The position numbers were made by a program, and so were the translations under genes. Shown piece by piece: positions 40,812-51,729 of a stretch of DNA of 64,000 nucleotides (positions within the stretch are counted from its first letter, which is position 1; every line of letters begins with the position of its first letter). The notes beneath the pieces were generated by a model, which was not told where the DNA came from, did not search any database, and saw only the letters and a program-made list of their open reading frames with translations. The stretch comes from Selaginella moellendorffii (Eukaryota > Streptophyta > Lycopodiopsida > Selaginellales > Selaginellaceae): the NCBI RefSeq assembly GCF_000143415.4, contig NW_003314266.1:1477505-1541504 (forward strand). Reading direction: 5' to 3'.

Positions 40812-42938
40812 TCAGTGCTGGATCAAAGTCGTTTCTTCCTGCCCGGCTTGTGGGGATTGTTTCTCTTCTACTGAGCCAAAGAAGAAGAGAAGAAATCCCC
40901 ACAGCCAAAAAGCGGCTGCCAGGAAGTAGATTGAGGTCAGGATCAAAGCGGTCGACCTCCAATTGTGTAGCTTATCCTGTACGTGTAAGGTTTGCAGTGA
41001 GAAAGGCACAGAAAAAATTAGAGTTAACTGACCTCCACTAATCCGACAAGAGGGGAGGAAGGGACGTCCCCAAGAACATGTATTAAGACAGTCGAAGTTG
41101 CCATAGCTAACGCTCGCAGTTCTTGAGGCACACTTTGTAGATTTAACTGATTGACAGGGCCCTGCAAGAACACAAGAAAGTGTTGACATAGTGAAGAAAG
41201 CACGCAAAATACCTGTGTCGCGAAAAGAAATAGCTCTGCTACAGCGAATAAGAAAATAAACAAAACCACGTTTCTCGACGAGAAGGCGAGCATGCATCCA
41301 ACTCCTCCAAGGATAGTTGATAGCGCAAGGAGCTGCGATCAAACCGGTGCTACGTAAGAAACTGCCAATCGAGTTTGGCTATATACCTTGAATCCGTTCC
41401 GTATGGAAGATCCAATGAAATCGAGTACGGCACCTCCCGCAAAAGTACCGATAACTCCACACAGCATGGTAACCCCACCAAAAATTAGATCCGCGCTTTT
41501 CTGCGAAACCAAAACATCAAAGTCCGAAATGATAACACAAGCACCAACAAACCATCTGATAGATCGCTTCACCAGCTTTTGGACCCCAGTACGAATAGGC
41601 GCCTAACACAAAATTGAACGCGATATACCCTGAAAGTAAAAGAATGTACGCATGAGTTGGAAAGTAGGATCCATGGAAAACGGTACCTAGAACATTGATC
41701 ATATAAACTTTGTTTTGGAAAAGATCTCTGAAGTCATAAAGGACGCCTTTCAATTTTGAAAGACCAGGTCTTTTAGCTGATCTGCAAGAAATAGGACAAG
41801 AATTTAGAATGCTCATATAATTGATATCAATGGCTCACCGTTCACTATTCTCCATCGTGGACTGCTCCTCGTCTATTAATGTATACAAATCTAAACGCGA
41901 AGTTGAGCACAAAAGACGACAAGGCACGCACGTACCGTCATTAGAGTTCGACATAAGATTGATAGGAGCGGAAACAAATCCAAACACCGCAAAGGGGAGC
42001 ATGATCAAAGCCTCCAGGAAAAAGGCTGCCCTCCAATGCAACAAGGATCCAACCTGAAAGTACTGTAAGAACATGTTCCTATACGAGACTCCAGGACAAC
42101 ATACCACACCCCCAAACACGTAGCCCAATGCCACTCCAACCGGCATGCACATGTAAAAGTACGAAAGCCATCTACTTTTCTGCATCAACCGGTGCTTAGA
42201 AACATCATCACAAAACTTATAAATCTTACTTGTTCGGGGGGAGCATAATCGTCAATGAATGGAGCTGCGAGGCTGACGAACGAAGCTTCTCCCACTCCAA
42301 CAAGCCTGCATTGAGCCAGCAAGAGTGGTCAGCCAAGCAGGACCGAAATAGCGAATTACTTACAGTCTAAAAGATGCGATCGACCAAAATCCCACAGAGA
42401 AACCGCAACCAGCAGTGGCAAACGTCCAGACCGAAAGGCCAACTCCGATTAGCCGGAAAGGATTGCAGCTGCAGGTCAATAACCAGTAAGTTCGAGAGAA
42501 AAGAAAGAAAAGGAAATCTATCACGAAAACTTACCTTTTCGTTAGCTCGGCGAAAATCGGAGACGCGACCAGGAGTCCTCCCATGAAAGCCGACGACAAA
42601 ACACCATCTTGGAAATTCGAGAGCTTAAACTCACCCCTGAAAAGAAGCTCAAACGCATGAGTAAACTCCAACGAGGAACTCGTGTTCCTTTGCTTCTCAC
42701 GTACTGTATCCCAGATCCATGCGAGCAAGCCTCGTTTGCGCGGCAAGTATGGTTCCCAGGAGCGCCATTCACGCCATTGCTCGCGATCACGCCGCGGTCA
42801 ACGTAGTTGAGGAGATTGATGACACAGAAGAGAACGAGCAACCTGGAAGGTAGAAATTTCGCAATCGCAATCGCGCAATGCGTAATCTCACCTCATTGGA
42901 GTGAACCATTGGGGCTGCTGCTGCGCTTCTATCGCCAT
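40812..42938 (-). CDS. SPNS-like: Spinster-like major facilitator superfamily transporter
   Basis: A 12-helix MFS carrier of the spinster group. Animal members export sphingosine-1-phosphate or lysolipids; plant substrates are not known. Exon 1 (start 42938) reads MAIEAQQQPQWFTPMR and joins in phase to LLVLFCVINLLNYVDRGVIASNGVNG, the plant spinster hallmark. Later exons give GEFKLSNFQDGVLSSAFMGGLLVASPIFAEL, LVGVGEASFVSLAAPFIDDYAPPEQKSRWLS (MFS motif A-like loop), YWGPKAGEAIYQM and GPVNQLNLQSVPQELRALAMATSTVLIHVLGDVPSSPLVG. The C-terminus ends ETTLIQH at 40812. It has about eleven short exons. Its start is only 83 bp from the next, divergent gene. Confidence 0.9.
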
Positions 42939-43021
42939 CGCCAGAGCTCTAGCTCTCTCCTCTTAAATAATAAGAGATGGATTTGCCCTAGCCCTAGAAC
43001 AGAGCTTTAAGGGGCAGGGAA
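42939..43021. promoter_or_regulatory. 83-bp divergent promoter
   Basis: Only 83 bp separate the start codons of the spinster-like gene (minus) and the K+/H+ exchange-related gene (plus), so both transcripts must share core promoter sequence or start within each other's leaders. No clear TATA box. Confidence 0.5.
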
Positions 43022-44361
43022 ATGCTGAAAGTGGTCGCCTTTCCTCTGCGGCTTGGGCGGCGATGGGCATTCCAGGTTCTTCCCTCTCCGATCGTCCAAG
43101 AATCTGGCGGCATCCCTGCCGGATCCAGCACCTGGGACACGGTGCGCGAGCTCGGCGATCGCATCATCGCCACGCCCCGGCTCTCGGATCGCATTGACAT
43201 CTTTGTGCGCTTCGCGGAGGACCAGGTAGGGTCTCGATTCTCCTCGCATTTTGGCTAGAATTTGCGGCCTCCATTCCGGCAGATGCAACGGAAGTGGCAG
43301 GATCTCGCGGCGGCGCGCCCTGGAACCATCCGGAGCAAAATCCACAGGTGCTTCTTCCCGAGAGAGCTCGTTTGATTCTTTTTCTTGTAAGCTTGATGGA
43401 TTGTCACTTGTCACAGGCGTGGATGGTGCTGATGGTTGCGTTTACCTCTCTATCTACAGACAAGGAATGAAGCTCCTGGCGAAGCTCGAGCCCTCGGAGC
43501 AATTTTTCAAGGCGATTCCTCCGGATGCTACCAAGATCAACATCATCCATCCTTCGAGGTACGCATTGCTCGCGTGAAGAAAAGTATGGATGGACATTAT
43601 AAATAGAATTTTTTCTTTCTTTGAAAGTTTTCTTTCTTCGAGAGTTTTTCCTTCTTTTTCTTTCTTCGAGGCTTGTTTCTAAGATGGAATTGTGATGTTT
43701 CAGCTTGAATTCACGTCTTGCGAGGCGCAGGCTGCGACATCTAGCTATAAGGTCTGTGCTTTTCCTTGTCCGAGAGAATTGTTTTTTGACACTTTGGAGA
43801 TGCAGCGGGACTGCTTTTCACAGGAGACTGCTCTATGGTTCGCTCGCGTTGCTTCCTTTCTCTTCGCTCTTCGCGGTTAGCTTTACTTCTCAACTTTTGC
43901 CAGAGTTTCTTGTTTCTAAAGCGTGAGTTGTGGATAGATTGTACCCTTCCCAAACGTTGTCATACTCTGGAACTTCTTCCGAGTCCATGCTCACTGGCGA
44001 GCTCTTCAAGTAAGTTTTTTGCGCGTTAAACAGCAAAGCAATTCACATTTTCTACAGGGTAGCAGAAGGCTGCAAGCTCTGGTGACCGAGGAGGAGAAGG
44101 CATCGCAGAACAAAACCAATGCTTGGGTTAGTTCTTCCTCCTCGTTTCATCTGGGTTTTGATTCAAGTTTGTTCGTGGCTCCAGGAATTTACACCCTCCG
44201 AGAAGCTCGAGAAGCTCGTGGATCGTGCCAATTCATCGAGCGCCGAGGCCCTGAGCAACGAGAAGATCGAAGCGATTTGCAAGGAATTTTGTCTGGAGAC
44301 CACGGACGTGACGAAATGGAGGGATCACACAAGCAAAATGCTCAAGCTCGCGTGGGTCTAG
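43022..44361 (+). CDS. Mitochondrial K+/H+ exchange-related protein
   Basis: Resembles the Mit_KHE1 (K+-H+ exchange-related) family of inner-membrane mitochondrial proteins; the direct transport role in plants is unproven. The exons give a basic N-terminus MLKVVAFPLRLGRRWAF; WDTVRELGDRIIATPRLSDRIDIFVRFAEDQ; KWQDLAAARPGTIRSKIHSLGMKLLAKLEPSEQFFKAIP; and SLNSRLARRRLRHLAIR. The family core follows: GTAFHRRLLYGSLALLPFSSLF, VPFPNVVILWNFFRVHAHWRALQ and GSRRLQALV, with two hydrophobic segments. The C-terminal helical region is EFTPSEKLEKLVDRAN ... WRDHTSKMLKLAWV. Splice joins were read by eye. Confidence 0.78.
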
Positions 44362-44775
44362 AAAGAAAATTTTTGCGGACGTAGCAGCCATGTCACTAGC
44401 GTTTGGCCACGCTGGATTTTGAGGTGGCAGTTTCAATACGGCCTGAAATGAGATCGCAAAGTTGGTTGGTTGCGTTGCGAATTGGAATGGTTTTCTAGGG
44501 TAGGGTTTTGCGCCACGGATGGATGGCGATGCCCGGCGCCAGGCGAGAGAAGATGATCGCGCGATGATCGTCGCGCGGACGAGGCGCTGTTTTGTGAGAT
44601 TCTTCCCGCATTTTCGTTCTTCTTGCTTTGGCAGATTCTCTTGACGGGTTTCTTGGCAGTGACGGTGTTCTTGGAGAAGATTTCTTGCCTGGGCACGAGA
44701 TTTCGTAGGATATTGGTGAGATTCTCTGTTTCTTTGGCCTTGAGCTACATTGGAAGCGTTCTTTGCTTTGCAGCA
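44362..44775. other. Intergenic/NME7 leader region
   Basis: 414 bp, GC-rich near 44500-44590. It probably holds the NME7 promoter and leader; a TTTGCAG just before the ATG could be the acceptor of a leader intron. No other gene seen. Confidence 0.45.
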
Positions 44776-46432
44776 ATGGCAGAAGGAGCACGCTATTGCT
44801 TCATTGTGAGATGGCTCGATCCGACGAGTGCTCTGATTTGGAAGTACCAGTTTTTCTACAACACCGCGGATTCTTCCATTGAAATGGTGGGCATGGATGT
44901 GTTCACGCTTTTGTTTCTCTTGACATCTTCTTGTTGTCCAGTATGATATTAAGAACCAAAAGATTTTTCTCAAGCGAGTTAGCCATCCGGAGATCCGGTT
45001 GGAGCATTTGTATATCGGTGGTACTTTTGTCTTGTATTCTAGGCAGCTTGTAGTCGAGGATTATGGTGACGATTTTACTCGCAAGGAGCTCTCAAATCTG
45101 CAAGAAACGTATGCTATTTCCTTTGTTTTTTTATTCATTCTTGTGCACTTCTGGTTATGTTTCATCCGTGCAGGACCATAGCCGTGATAAAGCCTGATGC
45201 AATCGACAATGTGGGAAAGATTATAGACATAATATACAGCAATGGATTCCTTGTAAAGCAAATGAGGATGTGTAAGTTATCATCCCAGCAAGCGGCCCAG
45301 TTTTATAAAGCACACGCTGGGAAACATTTTTTCGGGTAAGATTTTTCTTCTACAACATCTACAACCATTTCATTTTTGTGTCTTTCTCTTTCTTTTCAGT
45401 CACATTACAAGCCACATGTCAAGTGGCCCTTGTGTTGCTCTAGAACTTGTCGCGGAGGACGCAATCAGTAAATGGAGGCTTCTTCTTGGTGAGATGGCTG
45501 TGTTCGTTAGAAGTGTTTGTGAGGAACGTTAAGCTTATTCTAAAGCCGGGTTTTCAATAGACAGGTCCTACAGACAGCGTTGAAGCAAAGGTAAAAGCTC
45601 CCAGTTCTATCCGTGCGGAGTTTGGCAGCGACGAGACTAGAAACGCGTGCCATGGATCTGATTCTCCTTCTGCAGCAAAGCAGGTGTGAGCCTCGACTGA
45701 ACTCCAGCATTGCTGATCAGTGTTTGTGGCCTTTCAGGAGTCAGACTTCTTTTTCAAGGACAAAAGCTTGGGATTTTGCGCAAAGCTGAAACATTGTACC
45801 TTATGCTTGATCAAGCCTCATGCTGTTTTTGACGGTAATCGACTCTTATCTCGATTCACAAAAGCTAACCTTGACGCTGGGACTACAGGCTTTGCTGGAA
45901 TCATCATCGACGCCATTCTCAAGAGATTCGTCATCACAGCCATGGAACTCGTCACATTTGGCCGTCCTAGCGCCTTGGACTTTTACGAGCTCTACAACGG
46001 TGTTTGCTCCGACTATCATGTAAGTATTCTTGCCTTCGACTTAATGACGAGCGCGTCCTTTTGCATGCAGGCAATGGCACAGGAGCTGTCTGTAGGTCCG
46101 TTCATTGCAATGGAAGTATGTTACGAAAGCGGTGATGACAACCCCGTGAACGATTTTCGAGACTTTTGTGGGCCTCCTGATGCTGCAATGTGTAAGGCTT
46201 TAAGACCGAGTACGCTCCGAGCGCAGTATGGTATTAACAAGGTAAGTAAAACGATCTTACAGTGCGATCTTCTCGGTTTCCTGGCTAACTTGTTCTTATC
46301 AACCAGGTGAAAAACGCTATACACTGCACAGATCTTCCAGAGGACGGAGTCACAGAGTGCACGTACGTGTTCACGCACAAGTTCAATCCCACACAGGAAG
46401 CAACCGTGTACAAGAACCACAACCTGAGATAA
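44776..46432 (+). CDS. NME7-like: NME7-type nucleoside diphosphate kinase (DM10 domain plus two NDK domains)
   Basis: NME7 is associated with axonemes, basal bodies and the gamma-tubulin ring complex and occurs in organisms with motile cilia. Order: a DM10 domain (MAEGARYCFIVRWLDPTSALIWKYQFFY, MYDIKNQKIFLKRV, LYIGGTFVLYSRQLVVEDYGDDF), NDK domain 1 (TIAVIKPDAIDNVGKIIDII, NACHGSDS with the catalytic His) and NDK domain 2 (TLCLIKPHAVFDGFAGIIIDAI, VCSDYHAMAQELSVGPFIAMEV, LRAQYG, NAIHCTDLPEDG). The C-terminus is FNPTQEATVYKNHNLR. About nine exons. Both domains keep the His of the active-site loop. The stop codon is 6 nt from that of the convergent PPR gene. In a land plant it suggests flagellate sperm. 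Confidence 0.94.
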
Positions 46433-46438
46433 GTAGAG

Positions 46439-48190
46439 TTAAGAGTCTTCTAACACGAAGCTAGATAGTTTGAAGACGGTCTTGGAATTCTCGTAGGGGG
46501 CGTAGAACCATCCGTCTATGGAGTAAATATTTGCAAGCAAATCGTAAGCTGATGTTTTCAGTGGATCTAACTCGAGTACAGATCGAGCAGCGCTTGCTCC
46601 TCGCTGGAGATCGCTGTAACTTCGGCAGGCTCCCAGGAAGCACGTCCACTCCAGAGCTTCCGGGACGAAAGGCATGTTTGCTATGAGATCTCTTGCGTAG
46701 CTCAAGTGGCCGGATCGTCCCAGGAGATCGATCACGCAGCAGTAGTGCTGCTTCGTCGGCTCCAACTTGAAATCGAGCTGCATGGACACGAAGCTCGCGA
46801 TTCCATCGCGGACTTTCCCGGCGTGGCTGCAAGAGATGAGTCCTGAGATGAAAGTTACATCGTCTGGAGCTTCGACTAGCTTCACAAACTTGAAAATTTC
46901 GAGAGCTTCCAAGGCATGACCGTTCTGGGCATGCGCTCCCAGCATCGAGTTCCATGAGAGTATGGACTTCTCGGGCATTTGCTCGAAGAATCTTCTAACC
47001 AATGGGACATTCCCAGCCAGAGAATATGCCGAGAGAAGGATGTTCCATGACACGAGGTTCCTCCGCGGCATCACGTGAAACACCTCCATTGCATGCTCAA
47101 GATGCCCGTTCTGGGAATATCCCGTGAGAATAGAGTTCCACGAGACGATGCTGTGATGGGGCATCTTATCAAATATACGCTTTGCTTCGCTTATGTAACC
47201 ACTAGCGGCATATGCCGCCAACATTGTTGTCCAGGAAAACACGTCAGCGGCATCTTGGAATCTCTCGAACAAGACACTGGCATTTTCCAGATGCCCAGCT
47301 TGGGTATATCCCAAAAGCATCGCGTTGAAAGATACGTTGTTTTGCTCCGGCATCCCATCAAAAACGCGTTTCGAGTTCTCTAGATTCCCGCAACGGGAAT
47401 ATACTCCCACCATGGCATTCCACGCCACAGAATCCCTCTCGGGCATCTTTTCAAACAGTGCCTTAGCCCCAAGGATATGCCCTGCTTGGGCATATGCTGC
47501 GAGCATCGTTGTCCACGAGACTAGATTCCGTTGAGGCATCCGCCAGAATATCCCCGCGGCACTCTCCACGTTGGCATTTTGGGCGTGCGCATCCAGAAGT
47601 GCATTCCACGCCACTATGTCGTGCTGAGGCATATTCGCAAAGAAGTGCTGTAATTTGAGTATTTGCCCAGTGTAGGCAAATGCAGTGATTAGGGCTGTCC
47701 ACGAAGCAAGCGTCCAGTAGGGCATTGCAAAGAACAAACGCTCGGCAGCTTCACATCGACTAGATCTAGCGTAGATAGATAGCACCAAATTTAAAGAAAC
47801 TAGATTCGGAGCTTCGATTTCTCGCGCGATCGCCATCGCCCTCTCCAAATCCCCAATCTGGGCATAAGCAGCTAGCATCGTATTGCACGCAACCGCGCTT
47901 CGCAGTGGGATCCGATCGAAGAGGGCCTGGGCTTCATCGAGGTCGCCGGCGCGGGCGTAGATCGAGATCATGATCGCCCACGAGTAGATATTGTTTTGGA
48001 GCGCTTGATCATCGAAGACCTTGCGGGCATCTGCCACGCTGCCGCATCGGGCATACATTTGGATTAGGCTATTGCGCAGCAGCACCGAATCGCACTGCCA
48101 GGATGGAATCTGGGCATGGAGCTGGATCGCCACCGACAGAGCCTGGCATGTCTGGATTTGCTCGAGGTAAGTGTTCATGGAGCCATTCAA
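46439..48190 (-). CDS. Pentatricopeptide repeat protein, PLS class, truncated E region
   Basis: An intronless 583-residue protein. PLS-class PPR proteins bind organellar RNA and commonly direct C-to-U editing or other processing. About fifteen repeats are visible; typical units are NSLIQMYARCGSVADARKVFD, WNALLDAHAQNANVESAAGIF, WTTMLAAYAQAGHILGAKALFEKMPERD and WNSMLGAHAQNGHALEALEIF. The late motifs TFISGLISCSHAGKVRDGIASF and HYCCVIDLLGRSGHLSYARDLI introduce the E region, which stops early (AYDLLANIYSIDGWFYAPYENSK). No DYW deaminase domain follows. An editing role would need a partner deaminase in trans. The short N-terminus has no strong transit-peptide character. Confidence 0.93.
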   Translation of the reverse strand: MNGSMNTYLEQIQTCQALSVAIQLHAQIPSWQCDSVLLRNSLIQMYARCGSVADARKVFDDQALQNNIYSWAIMISIYARAGDLDEAQALFDRIPLRSAVACNTMLAAYAQIGDLERAMAIAREIEAPNLVSLNLVLSIYARSSRCEAAERLFFAMPYWTLASWTALITAFAYTGQILKLQHFFANMPQHDIVAWNALLDAHAQNANVESAAGIFWRMPQRNLVSWTTMLAAYAQAGHILGAKALFEKMPERDSVAWNAMVGVYSRCGNLENSKRVFDGMPEQNNVSFNAMLLGYTQAGHLENASVLFERFQDAADVFSWTTMLAAYAASGYISEAKRIFDKMPHHSIVSWNSILTGYSQNGHLEHAMEVFHVMPRRNLVSWNILLSAYSLAGNVPLVRRFFEQMPEKSILSWNSMLGAHAQNGHALEALEIFKFVKLVEAPDDVTFISGLISCSHAGKVRDGIASFVSMQLDFKLEPTKQHYCCVIDLLGRSGHLSYARDLIANMPFVPEALEWTCFLGACRSYSDLQRGASAARSVLELDPLKTSAYDLLANIYSIDGWFYAPYENSKTVFKLSSFVLEDS

Positions 48191-48580
48191 TGCCTAGGGG
48201 TCAAGCGCTCGAATCCCGGGACAACCGGCGAGAGCGAGACACGTACACGTACACACGCCCAGGTCCCACGTTCGAATCCGGGCCACTTCTTCTAGGCTAT
48301 GGCTATGGCTACCGCCAAGCATTGGGGTCCTCCTCCTCTTCTTGGCGCGCTCGCGGCCGCGATGGATCTCTTCACCAAATCCTAACGACGCTCCTCCGGG
48401 ACGATCCCACTGCTCCGCCAATTCGAGGCAAGTTCTTCCAGATCTCTCACCAGGAGAAAGAGGGCTTTGTCCCAGCGGTGAGTGTTAGTTCTTCGCTTTC
48501 TCCCGAGGAAATGTTGCTAGAAATCTGAGAGATTTCGTCACGGATTCTTGTAGCAGCAGAGAAGAAAGCGAGAGAGAGCC
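48191..48580. other. Divergent intergenic/leader region between PPR and RING genes
   Basis: 390 bp. Contains ACACGTACACGTACAC repeats at about 48238-48255. A plus-strand frame starting near 48303 stops after 26 codons and is likely leader sequence. No gene called. Confidence 0.4.
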
Positions 48581-49765
48581 ATGATTCCGGGCCTCGCGCA
48601 ACTGGGTCCAAGGAGACGAAGCAATCGCCAGCAGCAGCAGCAACAGGAGCTCGAGCAGCAACAAATAAATTCGCAAGAACATCGTTCCAGGCACTACCAC
48701 CACCACCACTACCACCACCATCACCACCACCAGCATCATCACAGCAGACCAAGGGCCTCTACACGATTCCAGGTTCGTTCTTTCTCTCGATTCTTTCTTT
48801 TCTTTTCTTTGTTTCCACTTGATATTAACTTGGAGCTTCTTTTCCAGCATGGTGTTCTTGATCCACCCTCGCAAGGAACTAACACCACCACCAGCGAGAC
48901 GGCCTCGTCCAGCCGCCCAGTGGAGCCTTTGTACTCTCAAACACACTCACACGACCGACTCTTTCGTGCCAGGCTACCATTTTTACTCCAAAGACGCTCC
49001 GAGAGCGAGGCTCACAGGGCAGCTCTCGAGGCTCGCGGCCGTTTGGACGAGCGATTGCGAGAAGCTACATTCTTGGGCAGAAGGTAAATCACACTTTCGT
49101 GTTTTCCTGATGCTCAAAACATTTTTTTTTCTTCGACTTACGTGATTTCCTGATGCTCAAAACTTGGTTTTTCTTCGTCCAGGAATCCCGAGAATTCGCT
49201 GCCAAGGCTGGCGCAGTACTACTTCAACGCTCTCTTCTCGGACGAGGACGAGGAGAGCCTCGTCTGGGAGGACGAGCGCGAGTGGGAGGCGAGCTTGACC
49301 GAGTGGCTGGCGGGGAGAGTGTCCGGGTTTCGAGAATCCTGGCAGCCCGAGTGGATGAACGACTTGCCGGCGTCGCCGATCCAGGGGCTGAGCAAGGCGG
49401 CAGTGAACGCTCTTCCCAGGGAGATTTACGGCCAGAAGCGATCCAGCAAGTGGAGATCGAGCAGCAAAGGTCCGGAGGAAGAACAGGTGGATTGCTCCGT
49501 GTGCCTGGAGCAGTTCTTGGCGGGACAGACTTTGCTGTGCTTGCCATGCAAGCACAAGTTCCACCCGGCTTGCCTCACGCCATGGCTGGAGCAGCACGAG
49601 CAGTGCCCGTATTGCAGAGCTCACATCCACAGCAGTAGCAGCGGCGCGGGAGGATCGAGCAAAGGTGGTGACGAGTTTGAGGATGATAATCTCTTGGCTT
49701 GGCTGGAAGCGTTCGAGACTGGAATGTCGAGGATGAGGTTCACTCCCAATGGCAGCACCCGGTAG
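48581..49765 (+). CDS. RING-H2 finger E3 ubiquitin ligase
   Basis: Three exons with phase-consistent joins (about 48581-48773, 48847-49083, 49183-49765). The N-terminal exon codes for poly-Gln (from CAG repeats) and a long His run from CAC/CAT repeats. The middle exon is Ser/Thr/Arg-rich. The last exon has RLAQYYFNALFSDEDEESLVWEDEREWEASLTEWLAG, then the RING-H2 domain CSVCLEQFLAGQTLLCLPCKHKFHPACLTPWLEQHEQCPYC with all eight zinc ligands (C3H2C3). The C-terminus is Ser/Gly-rich and acidic. It is predicted to pass ubiquitin from an E2 to unknown substrates. The start is the first ATG of the poly-Gln frame; an upstream leader is likely. Confidence 0.88.
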
Positions 49766-49932
49766 TCCAGCGAAAGCTTGTATATACTTTACATTGGAAA
49801 AATTCCAAGTGATTTGATGCTATGATAAGGATTTCTTGGACAGTTTCGCGTATGATATCGATTTCTTTGACAAACTCCACGTAAACTTACACGTTCTTGT
49901 GGAAGTTAGACAAAGATTTGATACAGGGTTTA

Positions 49933-51316
49933 TTACGTAGTGTTTCTGTCAATGCCATCGTCAAAAAAGTTTGAGTTTGTGACTACGTTTGTGTCAAGTT
50001 GCTTGTCAACCTTTTTCCTCCTGCGAGCTTCGAATTCCTCGAAACCATCCATCTGAGTACATGATCCAGCATTAGAGCCTGGCTTTCCAGAGAAAATTGA
50101 ATTACCCGATGAAGATCTTCCACAGTGATGGGATTGCCGTGAAGCGACAGAGTTTGCAAGGCGCTACAGCTCTTCAAAAGGGAGCTCGGCAGCTGATTCC
50201 ACAAGAAGAAAAAACGAGTTTTGGAAAGGAAAAATGGTGAAACGAGTACTCAACTTGAGAGATTTTGTTCTCCGCGAGTACCAGCGTTTTGAGATGGCTT
50301 AGATTGCTCAGTGACTGTGGCAGCTGCTCGATCCTATTTCCTGAAAGAACAGAAAGAAAGCTCTCAAGACTATCAATTTCTTTTGTTGTTACGTACCACT
50401 TGCTTGGATTTCTTCGAGCGAGAAACAGCTGCCTATGGATTCTGGGAGGACTTTCACCTGGTTTTGGCTGATATCGAGAATAACCAGCTAGAGGAGATAA
50501 AAGAAAACGCTTGTAAGTTCCCATGCAAAGGATGTAATGTGACAAGCTTACGTTTCGTAGGCTTCCCATGGAGCTCGGCAAAGAGGACAAGTGATTGCTT
50601 GCAATAGACAAGCGTTCCAATCGCACCAAAAGCCCAACTGTGTGTGCAAACGGATGAAGAACGAAAAAGAAAAGAGAGAAAAGAACACTCACTCTCGTCC
50701 GGGAGCTCGGATAATTGGTTTGAATCAAGAGCGAGCGTTTTGAGCGACGTGAGCTTGACGAAAGTTGAAGGGAGCCTTGTCAAGCTGTTTTCTACAAGGA
50801 TCTTCAGGTGTAATTGGAACAAATACAATGAAATGCAAGGAGAGAAAAAAAAAAGAAAGCAGAACGAAAGGAAAACGAAGGTGAAAGTTACCAGTCTTTG
50901 GAGATTGTGGAGGGAGTCGATGCTAAGCGGGAGCTCACCTGGAATAATGTACCATCATATAAGTTGGAAGATAGAAAAATGAATCATTCGCAAAGGAAGA
51001 AGGAATGACGATGGTGGAGCTTGGAAGACAGAAAAAAAACCGGAAACAAGGAAGTAAGAAACGAACCTATCTTATTGCAAGACGCATCCAGAGTCCTGAC
51101 CACCTTGGCGATCTCGAAGACTTCGCTCGGGATTGACTGACCCAAAAAAGGAGAAACAAATGAGTAAAGTCATACCAAGAGTCCTCGACATCAAATCGAC
51201 CCGATAAGAAATGGATCAAAAACCTTCAAACGCGAATCTCGAAGGCCCACAATTCCCGTCGCCTTCCATTTGACTGCCCGCTTTCGAATAGCGCCTTTGC
51301 TCGAGCAGCAGCCCAT
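49933..51316 (-). CDS. Myristoylation-type leucine-rich-repeat protein (plant intracellular LRR family)
   Basis: A scaffold-like protein of about 260 residues. Exon 1 (start 51316) reads MGCCSSKGAIRKRAVKWKATGIVGLRDSRLK. Its N-terminal MGCCSSK is a strong N-myristoylation/S-acylation signal, implying plasma-membrane attachment. Then come SIPSEVFEIAKVVRTLDASCNK, LPLSIDSLHNLQRL, NSLTRLPSTFVKLTSLKTLALDSNQLSELPDE, LVRLERLSIASNHLSSLPSSMGSLRN, RIEQLPQSLSNLSHLKTLVLAENKISQLPSSLL and ALQTLSLHGNPIT. The last exon MDGFEEFEARRRKKVDKQLDTNVV ends at 49933 and matches the conserved GFQEFEARRRKKFDKQID end of plant homologues. Eight to nine small exons, typically one repeat each. Confidence 0.88.
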
Positions 51317-51729
51317 CTAAGCCTAGCGGGAAAAAAAAAAACACTTCAACTCTCTCCTCGCGAGAAAGCTCAAAGAAGAAGCAAAAGACCCTCCAATACT
51401 TTTTCCCCTCTTTGCCGAGTCAATCAGCTATAGCACACACGCCGTACACACGCAAAATCGTACGGTAACTCCTCGTGAATATGTTGTCTTTGACAGGGAC
51501 GCTTTTATAGCATCGCGTTGATCCATGGGGGACCAAGCTTGACGAAGAAATTCTCTGGGGAGAATTAGCACTGTGAAAACTGCTAAAGCCGAGGAGGAGA
51601 CCTTTCTAAAACTTTAAAACTCGTGGTCACGGCCGAATATTGTTGACAAACCTTCCAGCTCGTCATTTAAAGTCCCAACAAGCGAGAGCTTGTTCTTTGT
51701 GCGTCCTCCTGTGTAGTCTCCTTTCTTTC
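51317..51729. promoter_or_regulatory. 413-bp divergent promoter of the LRR and X8 genes
   Basis: Upstream space of the LRR gene (minus) and the X8 gene (plus). No strong motif stands out. Confidence 0.4.

Noticed and set aside
48261-48290. tRNA T-loop-like sequence TTCGAATCC
   Set aside because: The flanking bases do not form a 5-bp T-stem, and no acceptor, D or anticodon arms could be assembled upstream.
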